This document shows positions 11,801-22,356 of a DNA stretch of 64,000 nucleotides, piece after piece. The DNA is from Amyelois transitella (taxonomy: Eukaryota; Arthropoda; Insecta; Lepidoptera; Pyralidae): contig NC_083518.1 in NCBI RefSeq assembly GCF_032362555.1, forward strand, positions 1,810,501 through 1,874,500, written 5' to 3'. The notes beneath the pieces are model-generated. The model was not told where the DNA came from, did no database searches, and saw only the letters and a program-made list of their open reading frames with translations. The number at the start of each line of letters is the position of its first letter. Within the stretch, counting starts at the first letter, position 1. A program made the translations under genes and the position numbers.

Positions 11801-12150
11801 TCGTAAAACGCGACTACGATATAAGCTTATAAAGTTGAGATTCTTCTTATAGGCGAAGGGCTAGCAACCTGTCACTATTTGAATTTCAATTCTATCATTA
11901 CGCAAAAAAGCTGAAAGTGGCCTATCAGTCTTTACAAGACTGTTGGCTCTGTCTACCCCACAAGGGATAGACAGAGCCAACAGTTCACGCTAAGAGAATG
12001 ATGATTGGTTGCAGAAAACCAATGAATATTTGTTCCAGGAACAGCATTGAGCTGGAACCTTACGAGGAAGTCTCCAAGGGCATCAGGGAAGCAGCGGAGT
12101 GGGGGGAGAGGGGGGTGAACTGCGAACAACGATACAAATGCGGGGAATGA
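8547..12150 (+). CDS. Unrecognised small secreted/membrane protein, four exons
   Basis: Join 8547-8846, 9833-9956, 11453-11633, 12039-12150: 238 residues, phases 0, 1 and 2 consistent across all joins. The ATG at 8547 is chosen because it starts a signal-like stretch (MVVFIFLLSFVLLATAEH). The same frame is open upstream to an ATG at 8421, but that would bury the signal. Exon 1 ends in GMAKDFIARSTGSSQ. Exon 2 encodes a hydrophobic segment (NLVILIVLKALILAAGFFGA) and then a His/Gly turn. Exons 3-4 carry four cysteines (YGC, LSC, NCEQ, YKCG) and short acidic helices. This suggests a secreted or single-pass protein with a disulphide-linked C-terminal part. I do not recognise the family. A second in-phase donor at 8871 would add VGFDCVTQ. 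Codon use and splice sites make a real gene very likely. Confidence 0.85.
9368..9540 (+). repeat. Repeat C (SINE-like) in intron 1
   Basis: The copy carries GGCTTTAGTC, CATCCTCACCACTGGAGAGG, GATCCTGGATTGG and CTGACCTCCGCAACCTTTGC. The same blocks recur near 14470, 23885, 40780, 46165 and 58965. Confidence 0.65.
9590..9815 (-). repeat. Repeat A, diverged, next to exon 2
   Basis: It spans the CCCGGCA end to the GATAAAGACTTGAT head and ends just before the exon 2 acceptor. Confidence 0.7.
9833..9956 (+). CDS. Exon 2, hydrophobic segment
   Basis: The acceptor TAACAG is followed by GTCCTCAGCCTGAACC, and the donor is GATG/GTAAAT. A repeat A remnant ends only about 18 bp before the acceptor. Confidence 0.8.
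10076..10240 (-). repeat. Repeat D copy
   Basis: Family with TTGACGTCACATCACT, AAGCGCATGTGTACAAGATG and CACTGCAGCATTTTCACCGG blocks and a TTCTATT-rich end. It looks like the 3' end of a retroposon. Other copies lie near 14510, 16790 and 30830. Confidence 0.6.
10339..10600 (+). repeat. Repeat A, full length
   Basis: Complete from the (CATA)n head to ACCACACGGCAC. Confidence 0.9.
11130..11352 (-). mobile_element. Helitron-like fragment
   Basis: The body of the 4224-type element lies in intron 2, without the CTAG hairpin end. Confidence 0.65.
11453..11633 (+). CDS. Exon 3, first Cys pair
   Basis: The acceptor is CTTACAG and the donor AAGG/GTAAGA. It encodes the FITEDELLLYLGYLSG helix and the CLYRLSC motif. 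Confidence 0.85.
11770..11984 (-). repeat. Repeat A with snap-back end
   Basis: A normal copy up to GTCTACCCCACAAGGGATA, then it turns back on itself. 11964-11984 is the reverse complement of 11939-11959 with one mismatch and a 4-nt loop. Confidence 0.8.
12039..12150 (+). CDS. Exon 4 and stop
   Basis: The acceptor is TGTTCCAG. It encodes ELEPYEEVSKGIREAAEWGE and the CEQRYKC pair, and ends in TGA at 12148-12150. Confidence 0.85.
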
Positions 12151-12283
12151 CTTCTTGAATATTTTACAAGCAGAATAACCTAGTATAGTCTTTAATGGAA
12201 ATGTTAGTGTACCTTTAGTTTACGTTTTTGTGGTAGTTAGAAATTGTAATTTTCATACCAAAGGTCATGTACCTACTCGAATT

Positions 12284-12345
12284 TAACCCATCGCGCGTCC
12301 CAACTTCCAAGCCCTGACTCAAGACTTGGGACGCGCCACGAGTTA
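12284..12345 (+). promoter_or_regulatory. Stem-loop in the 3' UTR
   Basis: TAACCCATCGCGCGTCCCAA at 12284-12303 pairs imperfectly with 12326-12345 around a 22-nt loop. It lies between the stop codon and the likely poly(A) signal. Confidence 0.5.
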
Positions 12346-12381
12346 AAGCGTTCTTCGTCTAATAGTTCCTAGACAAATGCA

Positions 12382-12387
12382 AATAAA
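12382..12387 (+). terminator. Poly(A) signal AATAAA
   Basis: Canonical hexamer 232 bp after the stop of the four-exon gene. Others could be used. Confidence 0.5.
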
Positions 12388-13288
12388 AATAAATCGCTTG
12401 TAATTTAAGTACTTTTTATATTTCTCAAATGGTCACGACAGTTAATTGTTGTCATATTGGAGTACACTGTATTTTTGAGAAACTTTGTTATTGGAAAGAG
12501 ACTGACATATTTTGATAGAACCATTCTGAGACATAAATAAATATAGTAATACGAGTAATACGAGTAATACGATCGTAAAATTAAGTACGCTAAGGAATGA
12601 ATTCTCAAAATTTATATGAGAGCCTTGTTTGTTTGTATTATATATTGCTTTATTAAAGTCATGTTTGTGATTGGTGGTAATATTTAATAGCGTTTAATAC
12701 ATTTTTTTAAAAACAAAATAACGAAATATTAGGAATCATATTTTCATTTTAATTATTTTTACCATCTATCATATAAAAATTGTTGGGAAAATGGTAAAAA
12801 TATATTAAATCATCTACGTATGAACAACAAAACATCTACGACGGTTATAAAAGCATCCTTCTTTTTTGGTTTGAGAAACAGGAAAATAAAAAAATAAACT
12901 TCATAGGAAATATATATAAAAGAATAATTTTATTATTTAACTTGATCACGCACAAAATATTACGTCCCTAATATTAAAAAATAAAAAACTTTGTCCTCAA
13001 ATGCGATCGTTGCTCTTTATGTAGACCTATTTAAAGTTTAGACCTGACAGCATTGGTTGAAACCGTGAAAAAGAGACCTATCTATGAGTTCTTGTGGTCT
13101 CCGTCTTGATGCGAGTCCGTACAGTCAAACACATAAATAAGAACGCAGAGCCGAAAATTTACACACATTGCTTTATTGCTTTATCCTTCAAGACAGACAA
13201 CAGTCTCGAAAAACGCGAAGACGCACGCAATTGAGATACAGAAAGTGACAGATCGATAGCCCATCCCAAGTTCCGTAGGGATTTTGTG

Positions 13289-13540
13289 CCGTGTAGTTCC
13301 CGGCACCAATAGAAAAAAGAATAGGACCACTTCATCTTTTCCCATGGATGGCGTAAAAATCATAAACTTGGGATTCTTCTTTAGACGATGGGCTAGCAAC
13401 CTGTCACTGTTTCAATCTAAATTCTATCATTAATCCAAAAAAATATTAAAAAAGAAGCTGAACGAAGTCTATCAGTATTTTCAAGACTGTTGGCTCTCTC
13501 TAGCCTATAAAATGTAAATATGTATGTATTTTTAACATTA
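13289..13540 (-). repeat. Repeat A, near full length
   Basis: Runs from GTGCCGTGTAGTTCCCGGCAC to a degraded TATGTAT head, just 3' of the MCFD2-like stop. Confidence 0.8.
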
Positions 13541-13612
13541 ACATACATATAATGTAAATTTTCTTTATGGCTTCATAAAATTATAAGTACTTAAGTTTCT
13601 GACATGGAATAA

Positions 13613-13743
13613 CTATCGCTCATTGGCTGCCACCACCCTGGGCGTGCGATCTGATTGGCTGGACCTGGCTGCTCGGTACTCTGCGTAGGAGACGAAGCCG
13701 TCCCCGTCTGTGTCATCAGAATCCAGGGTACGGTCCACCAGAG
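13613..13743 (-). CDS. MCFD2: MCFD2-like exon 5, EF hand 2 and stop
   Basis: The acceptor is CATACCAG. Canonical EF loop DTDGDGFVSYAE, then a basic tail ending ANER and TAG. Confidence 0.88.
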
Positions 13744-16700
13744 CTGGTATGAAACAAATAGCGACTGTTACATAAAACACTTCGGAATTCAAATGCTTTT
13801 ATTTTTATAACAGGTCACAAATTTAACAAGATGCCACATAAAAAAAATCAGTGCACAGCAAATTTTTGGATGACTATACAAATAAAACATACATACATAC
13901 ATTCATAAAATCACGCCTCTTTCCCGGAGCGGTGGGCAGAGACTACCTCTCTCCACTTGCCACGATCTCTGCATACTTTCTTCGCAAATAAAAACGCGTG
14001 ATAATAATATTTAACTTACCCGTGATTAAGTTAACTTTCATTTAAAGGTTTTCTTTAAAATATTTATCTATTAAAGAGAAATTGTTATGTCATTTTCGCA
14101 AATTCTGTCAATTCTATCATACAGCCAAATAGTTTAACGTGGCCAATCAGTCTTTTGAAGACTGTTGACCCTGTCTATCCCACAAGGGATATAGACGTGA
14201 CCATATGTATATATTTTCGCAAAATGGCTTAAAGATAACCTTAGAAATTTTATTTAAATCCTAATCTTTAATAGCAAGTAACGACAATTCCTTACCGATA
14301 TAAGTGTCAATGTCATTAGCCTCTGGTTCTATTGAAGGGTCACTATCAGGATCTGGCGTCTCATGTTCTATGGTGTGATACACCGCCTGCAACCAAAAGT
14401 AGAATTAGTGTCATCTCCGCCTTAATAATATAGCAGCTCCTACAAAGATCTAACTGCATTAGTACTTTCCCCTTCCTCCTGGCTTTAGTCCCATTGCATC
14501 GTCAAAATTCAAATTCAAAATTTTTATTCATTATTATAGGATACTTCATATCGCTTAATAATTGTCAAAACGTATGGTTTAACAACATTGGTTGACGTCA
14601 AATAAATTACTTAAAACTAAGTTTACTACCGCTTCCAAGGCGTCAGTGCAGAAGAAGCGGTAACAAACTGCACTCTGAAAAGGAGCCCGGTGCATGCCTT
14701 TGACCAAGGATCCTGGATTGGGTGGGTCAGGTTTATACATGAAGCGATTCCCGTCTGACCTCCGCAACCTTTTGCAGGTAAACCTAACCTGTATTGTTTC
14801 CAAGACTGTTGGCTGAATATATGGATTTTGATCCTTTTTTTTAATGGAGTGATTTCAGAAGAAGGTTTATATGTTTTAATGCGACTCGTGCGAAGCCGAA
14901 GCGGGTCGCTAGTATGTGCATAAAAGAATGAGGAATAAGTGGACAAACAATGTTACCTTCAACAATTCCAGGCCGTCCAACTTGGAATTCCTATCAAAGT
15001 CATGAGCTGAAAAGTAGTGGAACTCCAACTCTTCAGGGGTCATCTTGGCCAGCGCTTCAGGGGTTAAAACCTTGGAGTCTTCCTCGATATGTCTGGAAAT
15101 TATAATAAAAAATCATGTTGATTTACTTGAGTCTTGAATATGTACATGCACTGAAGCCCTTCATATAAGCAAGAAGATTGCTTGTGCTATTACATAACCG
15201 AGATGTTACCAGAAAAGCGAAAAATAAATACAGATTTTTTTATTGTAGCATGATTCGAAACATCATAGATAAAATGAAGTTACTTTCTCATTTATAATCC
15301 TACTAATATTATAAATGCGAAAGTTTGTGAGTATGTCAGGATGTCAGTATGGATGTTTGTTACTCTTTAACGCAAAAACTACTGAACCGATTAAAATGAA
15401 ATTTGGTATGTAGGTAGCTGAAGACCCAGAATAACATATAGGCTATGTTATTCTGGGTCTTTCTTTTTATCCCGAAGTTCCCCCGGGATTGATTCCACGC
15501 GGACGAATCGCGGGCGGCTTCTAGTTATTTATGAATAGCACAATGCAACGCCATTAACATTATATTATTTAGATTACCTAGCATCATGCAAAAGCTGGGA
15601 ATCACCCGTGAGGGTTTCAGAATCCCTGGGCTTGTAGTGGTGGTGTTTACGGTCAACTGGGCTCTGGCCGTGGGGGTGGTGAGGACCCCGGCGCAGACCC
15701 CACGCCAGGTTCAATGTGAGCAGCAGACATACTGAAAATTAGACATACATATGATCACGTCTATATCCCTTGCGGGGTAGACAGAGCCAATAGTCTTGAA
15801 AAGACTGAATGGCCACGTTCAGCTATTTGGCTTAATGATAGAATTGAGATTTAAATAGTGACAGGTTGCTAGCCCATCGCCTAAAAGAGAATTCCAAGTT
15901 TGTAAGCCTATCCCTTAGTCGCCTTTACGACATCCATGGGAAAGAGATGGAGTAGTCCATGACCATTCAGTCTTTTCAAGCTTGTTGGCTCTGTCTACCC
16001 CGCATGGGATATAGACGTGACCATATGTATGTATGTATGTAAATAATAAATATTAAAATTCGTGGCCTTACACGTCTTTTCGAGACTGCTGTGATTTATA
16101 TGTATAATATGTACACTTCGATGCATTCATACATACATATTCACTTCTATATCCCTTGCGGGGTAGACAGAGCCAACAGTGTAAAAAAGACTGATAGGCC
16201 ACGTTCAGCTATATGGCTTTAAGATAGAATTGAGATTCAAATAGTGACCGGTTGCTAGCCCATCGCCTAAAAAAGAATCACAAGTTTATTAGCCCATCTC
16301 TTAGGCACCTTTTACAATATTCATGGAGAAGAGATGGAGTAGTCCTATTATTTTTCTATTAGTGTCGGGAACCACACTTTGATAAAGTATAAACATACAT
16401 ACATATGATCACGTCTTTATCCCTTACGGGGTAGACAGAGCCAACAGTCTTGAAAAGACTGATAGGCCACGTTCAGCTGTTTGGCTTAATGATAGAATTG
16501 AGATTAAAATAGTGACAGGTTGCTAGCCCATCGCCTAAAAGAAGAATCCCAAGTTTATAAGCCAATCCCTTATTGTAATAAAGTATAAAATATTTTATAA
16601 TTGATCGAAGAATGTACAATATTTTTTTCGCGCTTATAATAGCCATATACACAAATGTGGTTTTAATTCATTTACCAAAACCAGGATAAAAAGGTGCACT

Positions 16701-19700
16701 CCGGGCTCGTCTCCAAAGAGGTGATGATGAATGCCACAAGAAAAATGAAGTATGATTTGAATTTTTGTTATGAGTTATTATAATGACGTTGACGTCCGAT
16801 GAAAATGCTGCAGTGTAGTTTGTTCCGCCGCTTCTTCTACACATGCGCTTTGAAAGCGGTAGTAGTTATAATTAGATTTAAGTTATGTGACGTCAACAAG
16901 TGATACCTTGTATCCAATTTTGAGAATAAATCTACTCTATTCTATTCTAATCATTTATTACACAGCCTTTGAAATACATTTAGGGACCAAAAACTCAGAG
17001 GGAAACAAAACGTTTCGCATACGCACCTAAACAAGACTGCCTCTGTGATTGTACTAAGTTGTCATAATGGTCATCAAACCGTATTGCAAAACCCTTTGAC
17101 TATTTACAAATAAATAAAGTCAGAAGCAAAACGTTAAGGCACGCGTCATCAATTTATCACGCAGCTAACAAAACAATTAATCGGCACACTATCGACATTG
17201 CCAACTATACCTGCCTGTATAATTGAAGTATTGTCAAAGGGTAGCTGGACAGCTGGGGTCTGGGCCCCATGGGGCCCGCGGACCCTTCTGGGGGAACCCC
17301 CGGGGAAACAATATTCACACCTCATTTGACAAGAACCGCCCCCGGCGTTGTCATCAAGTATAAGAGAAATAAAATGCTCCAGCCAGTTCTAAATTAGCCC
17401 TCTTTGAATATTGTATGTTTGTAGTTTTTGACCGACTTCAAAAAAAAAAAGAGGAGGTTTCTCAATTCAACCGTATATACATTTTTTTGAACAGTTCAAA
17501 ATTAATGCACGTCCTGTTATTATTTTTCATTAATAGACTTTTAGTCTAGATACAAATGTAACTATGGAACAAATGATGAAAATTATTATCAGTAGTTCCA
17601 TTATGAAACTGTGTCACGAATGATGACTAGTTCCATTATGCCACAGCTGAACGTGGCTTCGAGACTGTTGGCTCTGTCTACCCCGCACGGGACGTATATT
17701 GATATGACTATAGGTATGTATGTAGTTCCATCATGAAACTGTACCTTGGTACTAGTGTCAACAAATGATCCCTTAAAGAGTAGAGAGCAGTTTTTAAAAG
17801 ACTTAAGACCACATTCAGCTTCTTTGCTTAAGGATTGAATTGAGATTCAGATAGTGACAGGTTGCTAGCCAATCATCGCCCTAAACAAAGAATCCTTTGA
17901 TTTACTTATTTTTTAGTCTTAAACCTTATTTTATATCGATGCGAAATTCTTTGTTATCTCTTTAATCTATACTAATACGAGTATTATAAAGCTGAAGAGT
18001 TTGTTTGTTTGAACGCGGAAATCTCAGGAACTACTGGTTCAAATTAAAAAAATATTTTTATGTTGAATAGACCATTTATCGAGGAAGGCTTTAGGCTATA
18101 TAACATCACGTTCAACTATTAGAAGCGAAGAAATAATGAAAAATGTGAAAAAAACTTATTCACCTTTGATTTGGGCTTCAATGATACCCAAAATAACTAT
18201 TCCACGCGGACGCAGTCGTGGGCTTAGCTAGTTTTAGATACTATGAAATGGCAAAACATCACTTCCTTCTTATTGCTTGTTCATCGCTAATTTTTCAAGT
18301 CCGCTACTATCGTAATTAAACATACATACATAAAATCACGCCTTTTTCTAAGAGGCTACATCTTTCCACTTGCTCTGCATACTTCCTTCGCTTCATCCAC
18401 ATTCATAACTCTCTTCATGCAAGCTCGGGTACTCTAGACCAAGATCTGATCATGATACGTTTATCTACACCTTTCAACTCCGACCTCTCCCAATTAAACA
18501 ACATCACAAATAAAAATATTTTTAGCAAAAAAATAAAATATCATCAAAATAAGAACACAAAAAGTTACATCAAAGCAATTTAAACCCATAACAATTACAA
18601 ATCTCAAAACAGGTGCGCCCTTTAAAAATATCTATTAACAGTACATTCAATGCACCGAATGCATAATTTACCCACCCAAAAAAGAATAAGTACACAAAGT
18701 ACTAGATGCATAGAGTGCCCGCATCGAAGCTAAAGAAACGAGAATAGTAATTATATTCATTCATTCATTCATATAGTCACGTTTATATCCCTTGCGGGGT
18801 AGACGTTCCGGGGCCACATTCAGCTGTTTGGCTTTATGATAGAATTGAGATTCAAATAGTGACAGGTTGCTAGCCCTAGAAATAAAAATCCCAAGTTTAT
18901 AAGCCTATCTCTTAGTCGCCTCTTGCGGCATCCATGGGAAATGAGATGGAGTGGTCCTATTATTTTTTATATTGGTGCCGGGGCACCACACGGCACAATT
19001 ATAATAACAATACATCACCCTGATAGGTGATTTATTGTTATCTTCAAGAAATTTTCTTTGTTATCAAATTTTGCTTTTAATATTTTTTTCTTATTTTAGT
19101 AAGGAGATTTGGGAATTCAAGAGGAATATGGTAGGCCTGCTAGCAATAATTTAAAACATGGAAACCGCAAAGCAGAACATGTTGTACAACTATTATTGTA
19201 CTAATATAGATAGACGTTTGAATGATAATCGAAATAAAATTATATATGTATATATATATACATATATATTCCAATCATGATTTGTTAATAATTCAAGATT
19301 AACTTGAATTATAAATTTAGCTATAAACTGTTTTGTTGACTGTGCCTAACGGACTCAATATTTTGATACTATCCGAATTTTCGGTGAAAAGAATTATACT
19401 CAATTATAACTCAAAAAATTAGATAACATATTAAACCAAAGTAGAAGTAATATTTTACATATATTAGTTTGAAGTTTCGATACAACAAAACGCGTTCTTC
19501 AATTATATGTAGTTTCAAAATTGTTACTCTAACACCCGCCCTGAACATTTGGCGAAAGACGACACTGTTCTCTTATCGAGCCCCACTTTATTACAGGGCA
19601 GTGTATAAAATAAAGCCATAATGGAGTACAAATTACTCGCTGGTACAAGTGCGCCGTACATATGTCGAGGTGTCCGACATAAGCGGGGGATACACACGGT

Positions 19701-20718
19701 CGGTCAGGATGGAGAATATAAATTTACGAAGTTTCATTTTATTAAGTTATCGCAAGTATCGGTGGCCCAGCTCGTTTCCTATTTTTCTTAATGTAATCGA
19801 TAAAATAAACTGAAATTCAAATGTATTTCAACAAAAAATTACGCATGGAACACATCCATGACTTTCAAGCTAGAAGCACATAATTGGAAACTTACTGATT
19901 TTTAACGTCGAGTTTGCCTGTGGTCTTTACGAGTGAAAACGTTTAAAAGTAATAAAAAAAAACATTTAATATAAGAACATAAGACAAACTAAAGCATTAT
20001 AACAGGTTGAAAGAGTTTACAAAATAGATACTCAACAAAATTCAAATTGCTGCGCCTTCCGCTCTCCGGGCATCAAAGCCGTATGTCACGAACAAAATCA
20101 AAGGTACCGGACCCCAAAGTAGTGCAGTGGGGAGCAGCCCTGCGTATTATCGTCCTATAACACCCTAATCCCCCGCGGTCACAATGGATCCCGACACGGG
20201 TCACAAATTCCTTTATTTCTTACAAGCTTTGGTTACATTTAAGGTTTTAAGCATTAGTCTTTTTAAATCTCTCGCTGTAATCTCACAACATGTTAATTAG
20301 TACTATAGGGTGTACGGCCGTGTTGAAAAACGAACTGTTTCTGCTTTTTTTCAATAAATTAAATAATAATAATGAATAATATATCACGATGAATACTAAA
20401 GTTTAAAAATTTCTGGAGTAATTTCAGGAAATAATGGGAAATAATCCTAATTGGGACCTTTTATACTTCCCCCTGGTGTCACCACCAAGACGACAGAATT
20501 TTTGTGTGCGCAAAACATAAACTTCTTAAGCATCCTGAATAATATCTCATCAGACTGAAGCACTCTTTATTTTACAATGCTTCCGACCAGTAAAATCTTT
20601 GCAGGAGACTTATATTTTGCTATGAAAATCTAACATAATGAGCAAAATCATCTTGAAATTCAATTCATGCTTTCCAACAGTGTAATAATTAATCAGAATA
20701 TTTACCTTCTAGTCTCAT
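13613..20718 (-). CDS. MCFD2: MCFD2-like EF-hand protein
   Basis: Complement join 20718-20706, 15731-15578, 15092-14957, 14386-14296, 13743-13613: 174 residues with all phases consistent. MCFD2 is a soluble luminal Ca-binding partner of the lectin receptor LMAN1/ERGIC-53 that exports glycoproteins from the ER; this role is from family knowledge. Residues 1-16 (MRLEVCLLLTLNLAWG) form a signal peptide, followed by a His-rich linker. Then comes MTPEELEFHYFSAHDFD with EF loop 1 (DFDRNSKLDGLE), and a C-terminal EF loop 2 (DTDGDGFVSYAE) with all acidic ligands present. Human MCFD2 has 146 residues; the excess lies mainly in the N-terminal linker and the tail after the last EF hand. Exon 1 is inferred from fit only. 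No LMAN1 partner is in the window. Confidence 0.85.
13885..13990 (+). repeat. Repeat B
   Basis: Truncated after TCTGCATACTTTCTTCGC; lies in the MCFD2-like last intron. Confidence 0.8.
14105..14215 (-). repeat. Repeat A head half
   Basis: Runs from TCAATTCTATCATACAGCC to the CATATGTATAT head. Confidence 0.75.
14296..14386 (-). CDS. MCFD2: MCFD2-like exon 4, acidic linker
   Basis: AVYHTIEHETPDPDSDPSIE links the two EF hands. The acceptor is GGTTGCAG and the donor G/GTAAGG. Confidence 0.88.
14470..14910. repeat. Composite of repeat C, repeat D and a Helitron tail
   Basis: Repeat C (14470-14510 and 14690-14800) is split by a minus-oriented repeat D (14510-14680). The pair GGAAGC...GAAGCGATTCCC shows the C halves flank D. 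A Helitron-like tail (GAAGCCGAAGCGGGTCGCTAG) ends near 14911. Confidence 0.55.
14957..15092 (-). CDS. MCFD2: MCFD2-like exon 3, EF hand 1
   Basis: Encodes TPEELEFHYFSAHDFDRNSK and LDGLELLK. The acceptor is TTTCCAG and the donor AAG/GTAACA. Its similarity to the family is the clearest of the five exons. Confidence 0.9.
15298..15524 (+). mobile_element. Helitron-like element, full length
   Basis: Starts TCCTACTAATATTATAAATG and ends with the hairpin CGCGGACGAATCGCG followed by CTAG, between an A and a T as Helitrons insert. It contains an 18-bp snap-back repeat (15421-15461) that the related copy at 48682 lacks. Confidence 0.8.
15578..15731 (-). CDS. MCFD2: MCFD2-like exon 2, signal peptide core
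   Basis: CLLLTLNLAWG followed by a His/Arg/Pro-rich stretch. Entry is phase 1 after TTTTCAG and the donor is AG/GTAATC. It has no in-frame ATG, so an upstream coding exon is required. Confidence 0.85.
15744..16041. repeat. Two repeat A copies, opposite orientation
   Basis: A plus copy (15744-15957) is fused to a minus head fragment (15958-16041). They lie just upstream of MCFD2-like exon 2. Confidence 0.8.
16124..16572 (+). repeat. Two repeat A copies
   Basis: A full copy at 16124-16378 is followed by a copy at 16392-16572 that stops at AGCCAATCCCTTA. Confidence 0.85.
16785..16955 (+). repeat. Repeat D copy
   Basis: ATGAAAATGCTGCAGTGTAG, the ATGCGCTTTGAAAGCGGTAG block and a TCTACTCTATTCTATTC tail. 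Confidence 0.65.
17215..17400. other. GC-rich island in AT-rich DNA
   Basis: GGGCCCCATGGGGCCCGCGG at about 17261 and GGGGGAACCCCCGGGG nearby are strongly self-complementary. No reading frame is supported. It could be a conserved regulatory block in the MCFD2-like first intron. Confidence 0.35.
17640..17895. repeat. Repeat A fragments
   Basis: A minus head fragment (17640-17735) and a diverged plus fragment (17770-17895). Confidence 0.7.
17966..18231 (+). mobile_element. Helitron-like element, full length
   Basis: Starts TCTATACTAATACGAG and ends CGCGGACGCAGTCGTG then CTAG, flanked by A and T. Same family as 4224, 60040 and 61628. Confidence 0.85.
18318..18480 (+). repeat. Repeat B
   Basis: The middle is deleted (CTAAGAGGCTACATC), but the TGCAAGCTCGGGTACTC end is kept. 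Confidence 0.75.
18756..18998 (+). repeat. Repeat A, near full length
   Basis: The head is (CATT)n instead of (CATA)n. The end is GCCGGGGCACCACACGGCAC. Confidence 0.85.
19000..20700. other. Intronic sequence of the MCFD2-like gene, two conserved-looking blocks
   Basis: About 19550-19770 and 20045-20215 are non-repetitive, moderately GC-rich and carry homeodomain-type sites (TTTATTAC, CTAATCCC). An AT palindrome lies at 19235-19265. No exon is supported. Confidence 0.35.
20706..20718 (-). CDS. MCFD2: Candidate 13-nt start exon of the MCFD2-like gene
   Basis: ATGAGACTAGAAG then donor GTAAAT gives MRLE plus one base, the exact phase exon 2 needs. The joined codon is GTA (Val), completing a plausible signal peptide. 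The context GAAATGA has a purine at -3. A three-codon uORF lies just upstream. Confidence 0.5.
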
Positions 20719-20859
20719 TTCTACCGCATATCTCCTTAATAATTATATTTTTGTTTATTTCCAAACACAACTTGACAAATTCTCGTCTGACATTCGTGAC
20801 AAAATAAATCAATGTTACAGCGCAGGCGCTGCTGTTCCACGCCATATTAGTATTTATTT

Positions 20860-20885
20860 ATAAGAGCATAAGATCTATAACTGCG
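20860..20885 (-). promoter_or_regulatory. TATA-like element upstream of the MCFD2-like start
   Basis: On the minus strand CTTATAAATAAA lies about 150 nt upstream of the candidate ATG. Tentative, because AT-rich DNA gives such matches by chance. Confidence 0.25.
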
Positions 20886-21559
20886 AAGTGTGGATATTTT
20901 TTCAGCGCATGTGTACTAAGGTATGTCAGATTTTGTTAGTTTTGCTCACCCTACGTGAGATGGCGGTAGTAGTCTTTGTAATAATTGACCTTCGCAACCT
21001 TTGCAGGGAACCTTCCATTTTTTTTCAATTCTTTATTGTAACAATTTGTAAAGTACAATATACTTAATGCTAATAGCATTATCTATCAGTCTACCTTTGG
21101 GTTAAGCCGAGAACCTTTGTGTAAGTGATAATTAATAATGTATAATAAACATTATAATAATACCATATATACCTACTATCATAGTAAAAGGTGTACTAGA
21201 TGTAGAACCTTTTCACCTAGTCGTCTTTAACGTCATCCATGGGAACGAAATAAAATGGTCATATTTTAAAGTACTTGGAACTACACAACACAATAGTTTT
21301 GCTTGCTCATGTATTTTGTGAAAAAGATAAACACCAGGTTATGAGAGGTCGTCAATTTAAAATTTGTACAGACAAAGCCAAAATTTATAATTTGCAGGAA
21401 AAGAAAAAAAAAGAACCGCATTGCTTCAAAAGTAAATAAATGCAAATAAAATTTTCACGGTTTCTGTTTTTGCATAACGATGCATTTATAAAGTAAATTT
21501 ATATCGGATATATTTATAACGGATACATACATCAATATTAATCTGTTAACTACATTCAC

Positions 21560-21915
21560 ACGACTAAGGGATAAGCTTATAAACTTGGGATTATTTTAGG
21601 CGATGGGCTAGCAACCTGTCACTATTTGAATCTCAATTCTATATTAAAGCCAAATAGCTGAATGTAGCCTATCGGTCTTTTCAAGACTGTTGGCTCTATC
21701 TACACCGCACGGGATATAGACGTGTTTAAAGGTATGTACTACGTACATACCTACATACATATAATCAAATGTTTATCTCTTACGAGGTAGAAATAGCCAA
21801 AATCTAGAAAAGACAAGGCCACATTCATCTGTATGGAATTGAGATTCAAATATGGCTGATAACCCATAGCCTACAAGAAAAATTATAAGTTTACTAGCGT
21901 TTACTCGAAAAATTT
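21560..21915. repeat. Repeat A copies in inverted arrangement
   Basis: A minus copy (21560-21742) faces a decayed plus copy (21750-21915) across a short (CATA)n/(TATG)n junction. Confidence 0.7.
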
Positions 21916-22356
21916 TACATGTGCCCGGACGAAATGCAAGTGGCAATATGTATATATTTTATAAGTAAGTAAGTAGGTAACACGCTCAGAGTATGAAAGC
22001 CTACTGAAGTTGAAGAAAATGGATGTAGACAGTAATGGCGTTTATTTCTAACTCCACACTGTATTTACTTACGCAAAATACCATCAAGATCGATTAAGTT
22101 GTTCAATGTAAAGAGGTTACAAATAAACTTACTTTTCCATTTGTATTATTAGTTGGAATTAGGATGGGATACTTGCTATTGATAACATTAATTATTCACC
22201 AGACAGAGGTTAGATATACCTAAACATGACTAAGTTTTCTAAAATGCATTTGACACAGTGATCTAGAACGTCCTGCTGGTGCTTATTTCTAAACTTATTC
22301 TGTCTTGCTCTGCCTTAAATTAGTTTTCATCTTATCTGCGTAGTAAGTAATAAGCA

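Noticed and set aside
19235..19265. AT palindrome as a regulatory site
   Set aside because: (AT)n/(TATA)n runs are self-complementary by nature.
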